DNA from: Porphyromonadaceae bacterium W3.11
GTDB taxonomy: Bacteria > Bacteroidota > Bacteroidia > Bacteroidales > Porphyromonadaceae
Assembly: GCA_030434245.1 (NCBI GenBank)
Contig: JAUISX010000006.1
Location: 62,001-126,000, forward strand
Reading direction: 5' to 3'
Length of the DNA stretch: 64,000 nt
Positions 1 through 9,857 of the stretch are shown piece after piece (position 1 is the first letter of the stretch; every line of letters begins with the position of its first letter). The notes beneath the pieces are model-generated. The model did not search any database and had not been told where the DNA came from. It was given only the letters and a program-made list of their open reading frames with translations. The translations under genes were made by a program, and so were the position numbers.

Positions 1-348
1 CTTGAAGTGGGAGGCTATGAAGTATTTGCATCCTCTCCAGAAAGGGCTATACTTGAAACTTTGTCATTGTCACCTAAGTTTTATTCTCTTATGGATATAT
101 ACTATGTAACAGAGATGCTTACTACATTAAGACCCAAGTTGTTACAAGAGTTATTGGAATTGAGTCGTTCTGTCAAAGTCAATCGATTACTCTTATACTT
201 TGCAGACAAAGCTCACCTACCATGGTTTAAGCAGCTTGATGTTGCAAAAATCAATTTGGGAAGCGGGACAAGAGCCTTAGCAAATCCTGGTGTCTATGTG
301 GATAAATATCAGATAACTGTTCCTCAAGAATTATATGATTACGAATAA
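1..348 (+). CDS. AbiEi-family antitoxin, C-terminal part (type IV toxin-antitoxin)
   Basis: This reading frame is open at the left edge of the window, so only the last 115 or so residues are present. They resemble the C-terminal part of AbiEi, the antitoxin and transcriptional repressor of the AbiE abortive-infection system. The stretch ERAILETL near the start and the basic helical middle fit that domain. The strongest support is the next gene, an AbiEii nucleotidyltransferase, which starts at 335 and overlaps this gene by 14 bases. That arrangement is typical of translationally coupled AbiE pairs. In the family, AbiEi represses its own promoter and counters AbiEii without direct contact. The DNA-binding N-terminus is outside the window, so completeness cannot be judged. 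Confidence 0.75.
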   Translation, partial: LEVGGYEVFASSPERAILETLSLSPKFYSLMDIYYVTEMLTTLRPKLLQELLELSRSVKVNRLLLYFADKAHLPWFKQLDVAKINLGSGTRALANPGVYVDKYQITVPQELYDYE

Positions 349-1240
349 TTATAGAAGTAAAGTAGAGCTTCTTATACGCATTATTCCAGCCGTAACAGAG
401 GAAGGGGATTTGGCGATACATGGTGGCACAGCCATCAATCTTTTTGTCAAAGACCTTCCTCGCTATTCAATAGATATTGATCTAACCTATATCCCAATAT
501 TAGATCGTAAAGCCAGCCTTGACAACATCAACGCCTGTTTAAGAAGAATCTCAGAAAAATTGAGACAATCTATTAAGGGCATTCAAATTACTCATCGTCC
601 AGAAATTTGCAAGCTTCTTTGTAGCTTCAGAGGATGTCAAGTCAAGATTGAAGTTAATCAGACAAAGCGTGGCCTTGTTTCTGGCTCTCCTAAGTTAACC
701 CCTTTGTGTGCTAAGGCTCAAGATGAATTTATGATGTACTGTGAAGCTAATGTTGTTCCTATTCCACTTTTATATGGAGGAAAGATAGCTGCCGCTCTTT
801 CTCGACAACATCCCAGAGACCTCTTCGATGTGAAGTACATGGATTATTCCTTGTCTGATGTGAAAGAAGGGATACTATATAGTCTTCTTGGTAGTGATCG
901 TCCAATCTCAGAGTCAATTGCTCCTAACCTAATTGACCAGACTAAGGTTATGGAGACACAATTCATGGGGATGACCGAGATACCCTTTACTTATCAAGAC
1001 TATGAAGCTACTCGTATTAATTTAATCCAAGGGCTCCAAAATCTATTCTCTGAAACAGAAAAAGACTTCTTGATTTCGTTTGAAAGCGGAGAACCTCAAT
1101 GGTCTCTGCTCTCCTACCAAAGCTTTGAGACTTACCCCTCAGTAGAGTGGAAACTTTTGAATATTGAAAAATTGAAACAAAGTGATCCTGAGGGTTTTGC
1201 CAAACAAATCAAGAAGTTAAAAGAGGTACTCGGTAGATAA
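335..1240 (+). CDS. AbiEii-family nucleotidyltransferase toxin
   Basis: This 301-residue protein is the toxin partner of the upstream AbiEi. Residues about 29-50 carry the polymerase-beta-type nucleotidyltransferase signature: GGTAIN followed by SIDIDL, giving the GG and DxD metal-binding residues. AbiEii toxins are nucleotidyltransferases linked to growth arrest and abortive phage infection; known relatives modify tRNA. The length fits the family (about 280-330 residues). Start choice is supported by the 14-base overlap with abiEi, which suggests coupled translation. The pair sits next to the leftward methylase/helicase gene of the conjugative element, so it is probably a cargo defence or maintenance module. 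Function is inferred from family; the toxin substrate is unknown. Confidence 0.85.
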   Translation: MITNNYRSKVELLIRIIPAVTEEGDLAIHGGTAINLFVKDLPRYSIDIDLTYIPILDRKASLDNINACLRRISEKLRQSIKGIQITHRPEICKLLCSFRGCQVKIEVNQTKRGLVSGSPKLTPLCAKAQDEFMMYCEANVVPIPLLYGGKIAAALSRQHPRDLFDVKYMDYSLSDVKEGILYSLLGSDRPISESIAPNLIDQTKVMETQFMGMTEIPFTYQDYEATRINLIQGLQNLFSETEKDFLISFESGEPQWSLLSYQSFETYPSVEWKLLNIEKLKQSDPEGFAKQIKKLKEVLGR

Positions 1241-1457
1241 CACCTATTGTCACTTGAAATCCGAGGCCTTCTTACTGTATCCTTCAAACAGGCATATATT
1301 ATCATCCATAATGCACAAAATCACTCACATATGATTATGTGCAAATACACTGATTATATGTTTATGCGCAAAAGGATCGTAGGTTATTGTGGGTTAGAAA
1401 GTTTAGGACACACCAAAAAGCCCCGAGTGAAATACCTCAAAAACACTGAATAACAGG

Positions 1458-1502
1458 GGCAAATATAATTTGCCTGTCGCAAATGTATGGTGAGTTTGCG
1501 AC
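1458..1502. terminator. two adjacent inverted repeats between convergent genes
   Basis: The 335-base gap between abiEii and the methylase/helicase gene holds two hairpins. GGCAAAT (1458-1464) pairs with ATTTGCC (1468-1474) across a 3-base loop, and GTCGCAAA (1476-1483) pairs with TTTGCGAC (1495-1502) across 11 bases. The genes on both sides converge here, so termination is the simplest role, but neither stem has a clear T-run. I see no gene in the rest of the gap; a 68-codon frame starting with TTG at 1247 has no recognisable features. Confidence 0.4.
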
Positions 1503-1575
1503 CAGAAAGGCGGCGTAATCATATTTTTTACTGCTGTTTACAGAGAGTTGTTTGCCTCAATAAAAAGAATTTCAT

Positions 1576-4500
1576 CTAATGCCACTTGGGGCGGTAGCTG
1601 TTCTTGGGAGAGTCGTTGTCGGGGTTTTGAGATTGGTTCGCTTGTGGCTTTATCGCTCCTTGCTCAGACACTCGGGACGACAATGTGGGACTTTCATCGA
1701 CTTCGTTAGACTGCTGTTGTTCTGGAGTGTCGTCGGCATCAGAAGGAGGGGTGAGAGAGAGTGCTATTTTACGGTCAAGTTCGGAGGCTTGGCTTTTTAG
1801 AAAGCGAAGTTCCTCCTCTTTCTTCCAGGAGCCATTGGCTATCTCCCTATAGGTAGAGATAGAAGCGGTCACCTTAGCGAGTTCCTTTTGGTGGCTCTCA
1901 ATGACCTTTGGGATACGCTCCAGAGCATTAACGAAGTTACGACAAGCCAGCTTTGGGTCAGTTGCCAAGGCCCCATTGTTATAGGTGTAGTAGATATTAC
2001 CCTCGCCCTTCACGAAGAATCTGTTTTGGGTTAAACCAAACAGCCCATCCTTAGCTGAACTCTCCGACTTTACAAGAATTGGGAAGCCATACACCTGCCC
2101 AATTTCACGATACTCATCGCCTGTTCGTGCCTTATCTGCTATTTCATGCAGTCGCTCCGCTATCCGCTTCTCATCGGTCACGCCTTCTACGCCCTTTATC
2201 ACAATGGAGTTAATGGGTAGCCCTGCTTCATCACGTTGCACCATACTGTTGTATTTGCTCCAGTCACTCTCCGCTTGAGCAATCCTGCCCTTATGAATAT
2301 TCGCCTTAAACTCAATCTCTCCAACCATATTCATTGCCTGGTCACGTTCCCGATTGAATGCCTTACGCTCCGATTCCAAGGTGGTAATTTTCTTATCCAG
2401 CTTCGCTTTCTCCAGTAGGTCAGTATTACCCGAAAGCACAGCCACATACTCCGAGAAGTTAAGTCCACTATCCTCATCCATGGCACCCTCATCAATCGTT
2501 CGGTTTCCGAGCGAATTACTCTTGAGCTGATTGATAAAGAGCTGTTTATTATGTAGCAGATTGAACTTATAGCTATCGAGTGACCGCTCCACAGCATAGA
2601 TAATGACATCCACCTTGTTGTCTGCGTATAGCTTTGCCACCTCGTTACCTTTACGAATGGCACGCCCATTGCGTTGTTCCAAGTCGGAAGGACGCCAAGG
2701 CGTGTCGAGGTGATGCACTGCGACGGCTCGTTGCTGTGCATTCACTCCAGTACCCAGCATCTCCGTTGAGCCGAACAACACCCGCACCTCTCCCCGATTC
2801 ATTGCCTCCACTATCGCTTTCTTTGCTCGTTCCGTCTTGCACTCTTGAATAAACCTTACCTCCGATGGGGGGATGCCATAATCTTCCACCAGTTTCCGCT
2901 TAATCTCCGAATAGACTGACCACTCATTGGGCTTGTAGGTCCCCAAGTCAGAGAATACAAACTGTGTTCCCTTTTGCTTCTCAAACTTCTGATAGTACTC
3001 CGAAATTAACTTGGCACAATGCGAAGCCTTATTATCCACATGGTCAGAGTACCCCTCAAGGTCTATCATTCTCATATCAAGGCTCATCTTGCGGGCGTAG
3101 TCTGTAGCTATCAACATCTTTGCCTTCTCCTCCCTTTCTGAGAGAGCTGCTCGACCAAGCAGTGTCGCATCGCCAGTCTTGGCAAATTGCATCAGCTTCT
3201 CAATGAATGCTTCTTGCTCAGGTGTTGGCGGTATATTATGTAGCACCTCATTCTTTTCAGGTCTATCGATACCAATCTCCTTAGCCGTGCGGTAGTCGCA
3301 AATCTCCGCATAAAAGGAGGCAAGCTCTGGTACCTTAATGAATGTTCTGAACCTCTCCTTCTGAATGATTTCATTGGTGACAGAGAATTCATAGTCGGTA
3401 GACTTCTTAGCAAAGACTGCCGCCCAAGCATCAAAGGTATTGATCCCCTGCTTCTCGAGTGCCTGAGGTCTTAGGTACTTAAAGAGCAGATACAGCTCCG
3501 TAAGCGAGTTGCTAATGGTTGTACCAGAGAGGAATGTTGCCCCCAAGTCTTTCCCCGACCTCTCCTGAATCGTGCGTATCGCAAAGAGCAAGTTAAGAGC
3601 TCTCTGCGAGCCGTCAGGGTTACCGAGTCCGCTCACCCGATTGTGACGGGTGTTAAAGAGCAGGTTTTTGAAACGGTGACTCTCGTCCACAAAGAGGTGG
3701 TCAATCCCCATCAGCTTAAAGTCTACCGCTTCATCCTTACGCTCCGAGAGGTCGTCTGCAATGGTTTTGAGCTTTACCTCTAAGTTCTCTTTCCGCTTCT
3801 CAAGTCCCCGCAACATCGCTCGAGAGACCTCTATGCCCTGCTCGCGGAGCACCTCGAGGTTTTCCTCTACTGAGTCCAGCTCCTTTTGTAGTATCGCCTC
3901 CTGTACCTCCAAGGACTGAGGTATCATTCCAAACTGTTCGTGTGTCAAGATGATACAGTCCCAGTCATTGTTCTTGATGTCATTGAAGATCCGCTGTCGG
4001 TTTTGCTTCGTGAAGTCATTCTTGCCTGGATATAGCACCTTTGCATTGGGGTACGCTTTCCGAAAGGTGTCCGCAATGTCGAAGACATTCGCCTTCAGTC
4101 CTATAATCATCGGCTTATTTGCCAGCCCTAACCTCTTCATCTCATACGCCGCTACACACATAATAAGCGTCTTCCCTGCACCCACCTCGTGGTCGCAGAT
4201 ACCCCCACCATTTGTTTTCAGCATCCAGACGGCATCCTTTTGGCTCTTGTAGAGTTCAGGAATACCCAGCCCTTTGAGGTCAAGATGAGGAAAGGTTTGG
4301 TGTGAGCCATCAAAGTCAGGGCGGACAAAGCAATTAAATAGCCTGTTGTATCGCTCTGCCATCTGCTCCTTAAAGGTCTCAGGCTGTCTCTCCAGCCAAT
4401 CTACATACCCCTGCCTTATCTCCTCAATCTTAGAATTGGCTTGTTGAATTTTCTCCCCATCCCGCACTTTGATGGTTCTGATTTCCCCAGTGGTAGGGTC

Positions 4501-7500
4501 TAAAACCTCTTTATTTTTATTGATTTCAGGAATGGTGTTCTGCAAAGCATGCCCAAGCAGTTTAATGCCGTCATAGCGCCTAAACTCCCCTTGCACCGCA
4601 TACTTACTCCAGATATTGGCATTCTTTCGTTCGCACTGTATGGCATACTCATCCATATTGGCGTGGTGGGCGATATGAACCTCTGTGCCAAAGAAGTCAG
4701 TGGCAAATAGCGAATAGACTTTGCTGGGTACCCATCGCTCTCCAAGGTTGAAATCTAAGTCGGCAAATGGTACTGGTGTTGGGACAGCTGCTTTTAGAGC
4801 CGAAAGGCCTCGTTGTGCCTCCTCATGCTCGGGGTGGTCCAAGAGCCAAGACTCCAGCCGCTCCGCTTTCTCAATCACATTGCCTGAAATATACTTGTCT
4901 GCAATCTCATAGCTGCCCACTTCTGGATTGTAAAATATGCGGTCTTCTAATTCAGTAATGAGGTCGTCCTCCTCTGTTTCGGGCAGGAGTGAAGCCATAT
5001 AGCCCAAGTCCACTTCCCCAAACTTATTGAGTGAAGCCGAAAGAGCTTCCAATGGATTTGCCGCAAGTGTTATCTCCTCATTAGAAAATGCCGTAGGATG
5101 GTCAAAGATATCTGCCTTCACCAGCTTGCCATCGATGCTCCGCTCCAAGAAGAGCATCTCCACTCCTGTAGCATCCATCTTGATGAGGTCCACATTAGAG
5201 CGGTCATTGAAGTGTCCTCGCTCTGCTATAAAGGCGTCATAGAGGCGATTGAGCTTCTGTCGCTCTTCCTTATCCTCTATACGGTTGTGGGCTTCATAGT
5301 CATAGAGACGGTGGTAACAGTCTCGTATCTCCACATACGCTTTCAGTTTGGAGAGCTGACTAAAAGATAAGTCCATAGGATTGAATAGAGGGTTGCTCTT
5401 TATTCCCGACAAGAAACCAACCTGCCCATTCTGTACCACAATAGAGCCATCACGAAGATGGCTATCGGGGAGTGAAAGAAAAGGGCGGGGAGAACTATCA
5501 AATACCTTCTTGACCTCTTGAATCGGCTTACTTATGTTGGGAATGATACCTCCTTCCTCGTCAAAGGTGAAGAGAGAGGCTTGCGTTAATGGAGTCGTTT
5601 TCTTTTTCTTGGTGGCTCTTTTGGTAGCTGTTTGTTTTCGTGCTGTTGTCTTAGTTGTGGCTTGCCCCCTCTCTTTTTTCTCCTTCTCTAACTCCCGATT
5701 TACCCGATGAACCTCACGAGTCCAAAGCATATACTCTTCAGGAGCAAAGAGTGGTAGAGCTTGAGTCGGTGCTTCACCATCATCATAGAGATTAGGATTG
5801 TCGATGGGATGATGTTCATCATCAAAGTAAACCATCCTGCCATCCATCTCTCTTGGCTCCTCAAAGTCTGGTCGGATAATGGGTTCCTCCTGCTGTCGCT
5901 TGTATAGCTTTTGAAGGGATAGTACTGGGACACCATCTGGGACGACCTCTTCCAACTCCTCTGTCTTTTCTATCTTTTCCGCGTCCTCTTTTGACTCTTT
6001 CTCTTCGGGAGTGACCGTCTCTATCCCTTGTTCTTGATTCGCTTGATGGGTGTAGGCTTCTCCTACAAATTCTTTTAGCTCCTGGATCTGATGAAGAGGA
6101 GTGGGCTGAAAGTAGAGGTCTCGCTCAATGCCAAGCCCCATCACTTTGACCGCCCTCATCTCTGCCAATGACATATAGCCCATCTCCCAGTCATACCCCA
6201 TAGTGGTTATTCCGAAGCCCAACTCCTCTTTTGGGTCATACTCAAGAAGGTAAGCGGTATAGGCTCCAGCAGGAAAGAAGTAACGTCCATAAGCGACCTT
6301 ATCTCCTATCAGTTTGACCTTTTCTGTAGCATAGAGCTTGGGCAGTTGTCGCTCCAGCTCCTTAGGCATCAAGTCATAGGCATTTTCAGGCGTTTCTATT
6401 TCCGCCTCTATAGACATGGATTGTTGAATGGCTTCCGTTTGAAGGATGCCTATTTCATAAAGAGAGCGGTCAAATCGCTCTCCCATATCCAAGGTTAATT
6501 GCTCCCGAATATCATTGGCGATACCCTCTATCCCTCCGTTGTGGGTGTAGACCCAGGTCGGTTTGCCGTAGGGATTACTGCCCAGACTTTTCTCTGTGGC
6601 GATGATGCGTGGACGAGCCACCTCACCCTCAAAGAGTGTGTTGTGGTTAAAAGCGATACCAAAGCCGTCACCTTTAGGTACAGCTATGGTTTGTATGAAT
6701 TGCTCCTCTAACGGTGAAAGCTCCTCCTTATGCCTCTGCTTCTGCAAGATAATAAGGTCGCTGCCCACTTCTGTACCTGCATTCTCTGAGAACATACCTG
6801 AGGGCAATCTCAGTGCGGAGACGAGGTTACTATGCTCCATCAAATACTTGCGAATAGGCTCATTCTTGGGTGAGTCCAAAAGCCCTTGCGAAGTGATGAA
6901 AGCGAGCAAACCGCCCTCCTTCAGCACATCAAGTCCCTTGACGAAGAAATAGTTGTGGATTGACTTGGTAGAAGTCTGCTTAATCACCTCATCACTCTTA
7001 AGGAAACCTCGGTCGTAAACCAAGAAATCGCCAAAGGGGATATTGCTGGTGATAAGGTCAAAGACTCTCCCTTCTGCTCCTAAGTCATCCACCTGCTCAA
7101 AGGGCTTCTGATAGACTTGGATATTCCCCTCACCCATCGGGTGGAGGGCTTGCATTATACGAGCGGTTAAGAGGTCTTTCTCCAAGGCATACACCGTGGT
7201 TGTTGGCGAAGTGGCAAAGGCAGTGGTGAAAGCTCCCATACCTGCCGATGGATCGAGCACACGATTGAGCCGAATGCCACTGCTCTCTATCCCCTGAGCA
7301 ATCGCATCTACTATCCGCTGGTCGGTATAAAAGGAGGTCAAGACACTCGACTTAATGCTATCCCAATACCGCTTCGCCATATTCGCATCCAGAGCATCCC
7401 GATAGATGAGTTGCTTCAGCTGACGAGTCGGTTCAAAGAGCGACTGCTCGCTCATAGCCCAATAACGGATATCCTCATCGCTGTCGGTGCGACTGAGGAT

Positions 7501-7644
7501 ACACTTTAGCCCTCCGAAGCCTTGATAGCGGAGCAGTTGCTCCCGCTCTTCAGTAGTCGGTAGTCTCCTCTCTTTTTCCAGTCTAAGGATCACTCGTATT
7601 GCCTCACTATTCTCTTGCAATATCTTTTTCTTATTGTACGACAT
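1576..7644 (-). CDS. N6-adenine methylase / SF2 helicase fusion of conjugative elements
   Basis: This giant protein (2022 residues) joins two enzyme modules. The N-terminal part has a SAM-binding motif, DPSAGMG at residues 131-137, and a catalytic NIPF at 201-204, a variant of the N6-adenine methylase NPPF/Y motif. The second half is a Snf2-like SF2 helicase: Walker A GAGKT near residue 1154, a DESH box near 1318 and a motif-VI region ([10 protein letters not shown]) near 1640. A charged Lys/Thr/Glu-rich linker around residues 570-700 separates them. Proteins of this architecture are conserved in Bacteroidetes conjugative transposons next to topB, as here. A role in protecting or processing transferred DNA, such as anti-restriction, is likely but is inference. 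The tail is Gln/Ser/Pro-rich. Confidence 0.85.
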   Translation of the reverse strand: MSYNKKKILQENSEAIRVILRLEKERRLPTTEEREQLLRYQGFGGLKCILSRTDSDEDIRYWAMSEQSLFEPTRQLKQLIYRDALDANMAKRYWDSIKSSVLTSFYTDQRIVDAIAQGIESSGIRLNRVLDPSAGMGAFTTAFATSPTTTVYALEKDLLTARIMQALHPMGEGNIQVYQKPFEQVDDLGAEGRVFDLITSNIPFGDFLVYDRGFLKSDEVIKQTSTKSIHNYFFVKGLDVLKEGGLLAFITSQGLLDSPKNEPIRKYLMEHSNLVSALRLPSGMFSENAGTEVGSDLIILQKQRHKEELSPLEEQFIQTIAVPKGDGFGIAFNHNTLFEGEVARPRIIATEKSLGSNPYGKPTWVYTHNGGIEGIANDIREQLTLDMGERFDRSLYEIGILQTEAIQQSMSIEAEIETPENAYDLMPKELERQLPKLYATEKVKLIGDKVAYGRYFFPAGAYTAYLLEYDPKEELGFGITTMGYDWEMGYMSLAEMRAVKVMGLGIERDLYFQPTPLHQIQELKEFVGEAYTHQANQEQGIETVTPEEKESKEDAEKIEKTEELEEVVPDGVPVLSLQKLYKRQQEEPIIRPDFEEPREMDGRMVYFDDEHHPIDNPNLYDDGEAPTQALPLFAPEEYMLWTREVHRVNRELEKEKKERGQATTKTTARKQTATKRATKKKKTTPLTQASLFTFDEEGGIIPNISKPIQEVKKVFDSSPRPFLSLPDSHLRDGSIVVQNGQVGFLSGIKSNPLFNPMDLSFSQLSKLKAYVEIRDCYHRLYDYEAHNRIEDKEERQKLNRLYDAFIAERGHFNDRSNVDLIKMDATGVEMLFLERSIDGKLVKADIFDHPTAFSNEEITLAANPLEALSASLNKFGEVDLGYMASLLPETEEDDLITELEDRIFYNPEVGSYEIADKYISGNVIEKAERLESWLLDHPEHEEAQRGLSALKAAVPTPVPFADLDFNLGERWVPSKVYSLFATDFFGTEVHIAHHANMDEYAIQCERKNANIWSKYAVQGEFRRYDGIKLLGHALQNTIPEINKNKEVLDPTTGEIRTIKVRDGEKIQQANSKIEEIRQGYVDWLERQPETFKEQMAERYNRLFNCFVRPDFDGSHQTFPHLDLKGLGIPELYKSQKDAVWMLKTNGGGICDHEVGAGKTLIMCVAAYEMKRLGLANKPMIIGLKANVFDIADTFRKAYPNAKVLYPGKNDFTKQNRQRIFNDIKNNDWDCIILTHEQFGMIPQSLEVQEAILQKELDSVEENLEVLREQGIEVSRAMLRGLEKRKENLEVKLKTIADDLSERKDEAVDFKLMGIDHLFVDESHRFKNLLFNTRHNRVSGLGNPDGSQRALNLLFAIRTIQERSGKDLGATFLSGTTISNSLTELYLLFKYLRPQALEKQGINTFDAWAAVFAKKSTDYEFSVTNEIIQKERFRTFIKVPELASFYAEICDYRTAKEIGIDRPEKNEVLHNIPPTPEQEAFIEKLMQFAKTGDATLLGRAALSEREEKAKMLIATDYARKMSLDMRMIDLEGYSDHVDNKASHCAKLISEYYQKFEKQKGTQFVFSDLGTYKPNEWSVYSEIKRKLVEDYGIPPSEVRFIQECKTERAKKAIVEAMNRGEVRVLFGSTEMLGTGVNAQQRAVAVHHLDTPWRPSDLEQRNGRAIRKGNEVAKLYADNKVDVIIYAVERSLDSYKFNLLHNKQLFINQLKSNSLGNRTIDEGAMDEDSGLNFSEYVAVLSGNTDLLEKAKLDKKITTLESERKAFNRERDQAMNMVGEIEFKANIHKGRIAQAESDWSKYNSMVQRDEAGLPINSIVIKGVEGVTDEKRIAERLHEIADKARTGDEYREIGQVYGFPILVKSESSAKDGLFGLTQNRFFVKGEGNIYYTYNNGALATDPKLACRNFVNALERIPKVIESHQKELAKVTASISTYREIANGSWKKEEELRFLKSQASELDRKIALSLTPPSDADDTPEQQQSNEVDESPTLSSRVSEQGAIKPQANQSQNPDNDSPKNSYRPKWH

Positions 7645-7685
7645 ATCTAAATCTTATCTATGGAATTGCAATAGTTCCTAAGTAC

Positions 7686-7751
7686 TGGGAACAGAGTTTC
7701 TATATATTGGGAGTAGAGTCCCACTGTGTTGGGACTTGAGTTTTCTATATA
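7686..7751. repeat. three degenerate 22-bp iteron-like repeats
   Basis: Three copies lie exactly end to end at 7686-7707, 7708-7729 and 7730-7751. Each starts TGGGA and has GAGT at positions 9-12. The rest is variable, with an AT-rich tail in copies one and three. They fill the short space between the end of topB and the start of the leftward methylase/helicase gene. The 22-base period equals two helical turns, so a protein could bind all copies on one DNA face. A regulatory role for the downstream gene, or an iteron role, are both possible. Confidence 0.5.
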
Positions 7752-7769
7752 AAACTTTTAGGAGGTCTG

Positions 7770-9842
7770 CTATTTCTTACTTTTCTTGTCTCTTGCCTCA
7801 AATTCAAAAGCAGTGGTAAAATCCTCCCTTAGCACCAATCGGGCATTGAACTTCTTACCTGCCTTACTGGTCATCCCTTTGAGGATGGGAGTCTTGCCCT
7901 TGGTGATAAGGTCTTGGATATTGCTGTCAGAGAGGAATGTGCCACACAGCTGTCGGAATACTTTGAAGCCACAAGTGTCGTCTTTGCACTTTGCCACCTT
8001 ATTGTAGATGGCGAAGCTCTCCTTACCACACTTAGGACACTTATAAGTTGGGTACTGCTTAGTCGGAGCTGTCAGTGCCAATAATTCAGTGCAGATTTGG
8101 CGAGTGTACTCCTTAATGCCCTTCTCAAACTCACCTATCTCTAAAGCTCCAGCTTCAATTGCTGTAAGAGACAACTCCCAATTGCCTGTCATCTCGGCAT
8201 TGGCAATCTTCATCTCCTTGACAATCTCATAGACTACAAGCCCCTTATCAGTAGGTACAAGTGACTTCTTTTCTCTACGAACATAGTCTCTGAGGATAAG
8301 TGTCTCAATGATATTAGCTCTTGTTGCTGGAGTGCCGATACCGCACTCTGCCAACGCTTTCTTACTCTCGGTATCCCCCACCTCTTTGCCAGCGTGTTCC
8401 ATAGCTGAGAGCAGGGTTGCCTCAGTATAGAGTGGTTTTGGCTTGGTAGATTGTTTCAGGAGTTCGGCACTTTGCAATGGTAGGGTTTCCCCCTCCAAGA
8501 TGGTTGGGAGCTTCTCAAGCTCCTCCTCTTCACCCTCTTTTCTTTCATTGTTGGACTTGTCTTGAACAACCTTCCAACCAAGGGAGACAGGTCGCTGACC
8601 TTTCCAGACGAAGTGATGCGTACCATCTGTCATCTCTACCTGCATACGCTCCTCCTGGGAGGGTGGCAGGAATGCCTCGACAAAGCGATGGGCAATCATC
8701 GTGTAGATGGTTTGCTCATCAGCGGAGAGCATCGGATACTCCTCGCCAGTCGGGATGATAGCGTGGTGGTCAGTCACCTTGCTGTCGTCCACAGATTGGC
8801 GATTGAGATTGGTGGGAATGGTCTGCTTCCGTACCTTGGTGATGAGCTTGGGCACTTCTTCAAAGATGTCCTCGGAGATGTACCTACTACCTGTGCGTGG
8901 GTAGGTGGTTACTTTCTTCTCGTAGAGGCTCTGTGCAATAGACAAAGTCTTATCGGCAGAGAAACCGTGGCGACTATTGGCTTCCTTTTGGAGTGCGGTC
9001 AGGTCGTACAAGAGTGGTGGTGGAGTTTCCGTCACCTTTCTTGTGACCTTAGTGACCGTAAGCGAGCCGTGAGTGCGAAGCTGTGCGAGCATGCTCTGGG
9101 CGTCCGCTTCATTGTCGTACTGCTCTTGCGAATTGGCTCGAATCGTGAGGTCGGTGTGACTAACGGAAGCGGTGAGTTTCCAGTAAGGCACCGACTGAAA
9201 CGCTTTGTTCGCTAGGTAACGAGAACAAATCATAGCCAAAGTGGGTGTCTGCACTCGTCCCAATGAGTAACCGCCACGCCTTGCAATAGACAAGGCTCTA
9301 CTGGCATTGATACCCACGCACCAGTCCGCTTCGCTCCTTGCTTTGGCTGAAAGGTAAAGGTTGTCGTACTGCCTGCCTGACTTTAGATGGGCAAGCCCCT
9401 CTTGGATAGCCTTATCGGTCAATGAGGAAATCCAAAGCCTTTGAAATGGCTTTTGACAACCTAAGTAGTGGTAGATGTAGCGGAAGATAAGCTCTCCCTC
9501 TCGTCCTGCATCGGTAGCCACAATGATTTGGTCTGCCTCGGTGAAGCAGTGACGAATCACCTTAAGTTGTTTGATGGCTGACGGGTCATCGTGGTACTCT
9601 TTATCCTTACGGACTTGTCGCACTACTAATTGGTGGGGATTGGGGAGTATCGGCAGGTCATCAGCTCGATACTCACGAAATCCGTACACTTCAGGCATAG
9701 CTAGTGTGACAAGGTGACCAATCGCCCAAGTGACGAGGTAGCCACTCCCCTCGATGTAGCCCTCCTCTTTACGGTTTGCTCCAACAATTCGGGCAATATC
9801 ACGAGCCACAGAGGGCTTCTCTGCGATGATACATGTAGTCAT
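7770..9842 (-). CDS. topB: DNA topoisomerase III (conjugative-element TopB)
   Basis: This 690-residue type IA topoisomerase has the usual family length. The Toprim domain is at the N-terminus (IIAEKPSVARDIA at residues 5-17, then TDAGREGELIF near residue 115 with its acidic metal ligands). The active-site Tyr lies in TTYPRTGSRYI in the middle of the protein. The C-terminus has a Cys-rich zinc-binding segment (CPKCG, then CKDDTCG) and a repeat-type domain. Conjugative elements of this type carry topB beside the methylase/helicase and DUF3945 genes; TopB may assist excision or processing of single strands. It follows the DUF3945 gene by 15 bases, so the two are probably one operon. Confidence 0.93.
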   Translation of the reverse strand: MTTCIIAEKPSVARDIARIVGANRKEEGYIEGSGYLVTWAIGHLVTLAMPEVYGFREYRADDLPILPNPHQLVVRQVRKDKEYHDDPSAIKQLKVIRHCFTEADQIIVATDAGREGELIFRYIYHYLGCQKPFQRLWISSLTDKAIQEGLAHLKSGRQYDNLYLSAKARSEADWCVGINASRALSIARRGGYSLGRVQTPTLAMICSRYLANKAFQSVPYWKLTASVSHTDLTIRANSQEQYDNEADAQSMLAQLRTHGSLTVTKVTRKVTETPPPLLYDLTALQKEANSRHGFSADKTLSIAQSLYEKKVTTYPRTGSRYISEDIFEEVPKLITKVRKQTIPTNLNRQSVDDSKVTDHHAIIPTGEEYPMLSADEQTIYTMIAHRFVEAFLPPSQEERMQVEMTDGTHHFVWKGQRPVSLGWKVVQDKSNNERKEGEEEELEKLPTILEGETLPLQSAELLKQSTKPKPLYTEATLLSAMEHAGKEVGDTESKKALAECGIGTPATRANIIETLILRDYVRREKKSLVPTDKGLVVYEIVKEMKIANAEMTGNWELSLTAIEAGALEIGEFEKGIKEYTRQICTELLALTAPTKQYPTYKCPKCGKESFAIYNKVAKCKDDTCGFKVFRQLCGTFLSDSNIQDLITKGKTPILKGMTSKAGKKFNARLVLREDFTTAFEFEARDKKSKK

Positions 9843-9857
9843 AGTCTGCCGGTGATA

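Noticed and set aside
1247-1453. 68-codon open frame after abiEii
   Set aside because: It starts with TTG, has an unusual composition and no family resemblance; the region looks non-coding.
1490-1499. GTGAGTTTGC resembles the CTnDOT-type core GTANNTTTGC
   Set aside because: One base differs from the consensus, it lies inside a hairpin far from the integrase, and no matching core is seen near int. It is probably chance.
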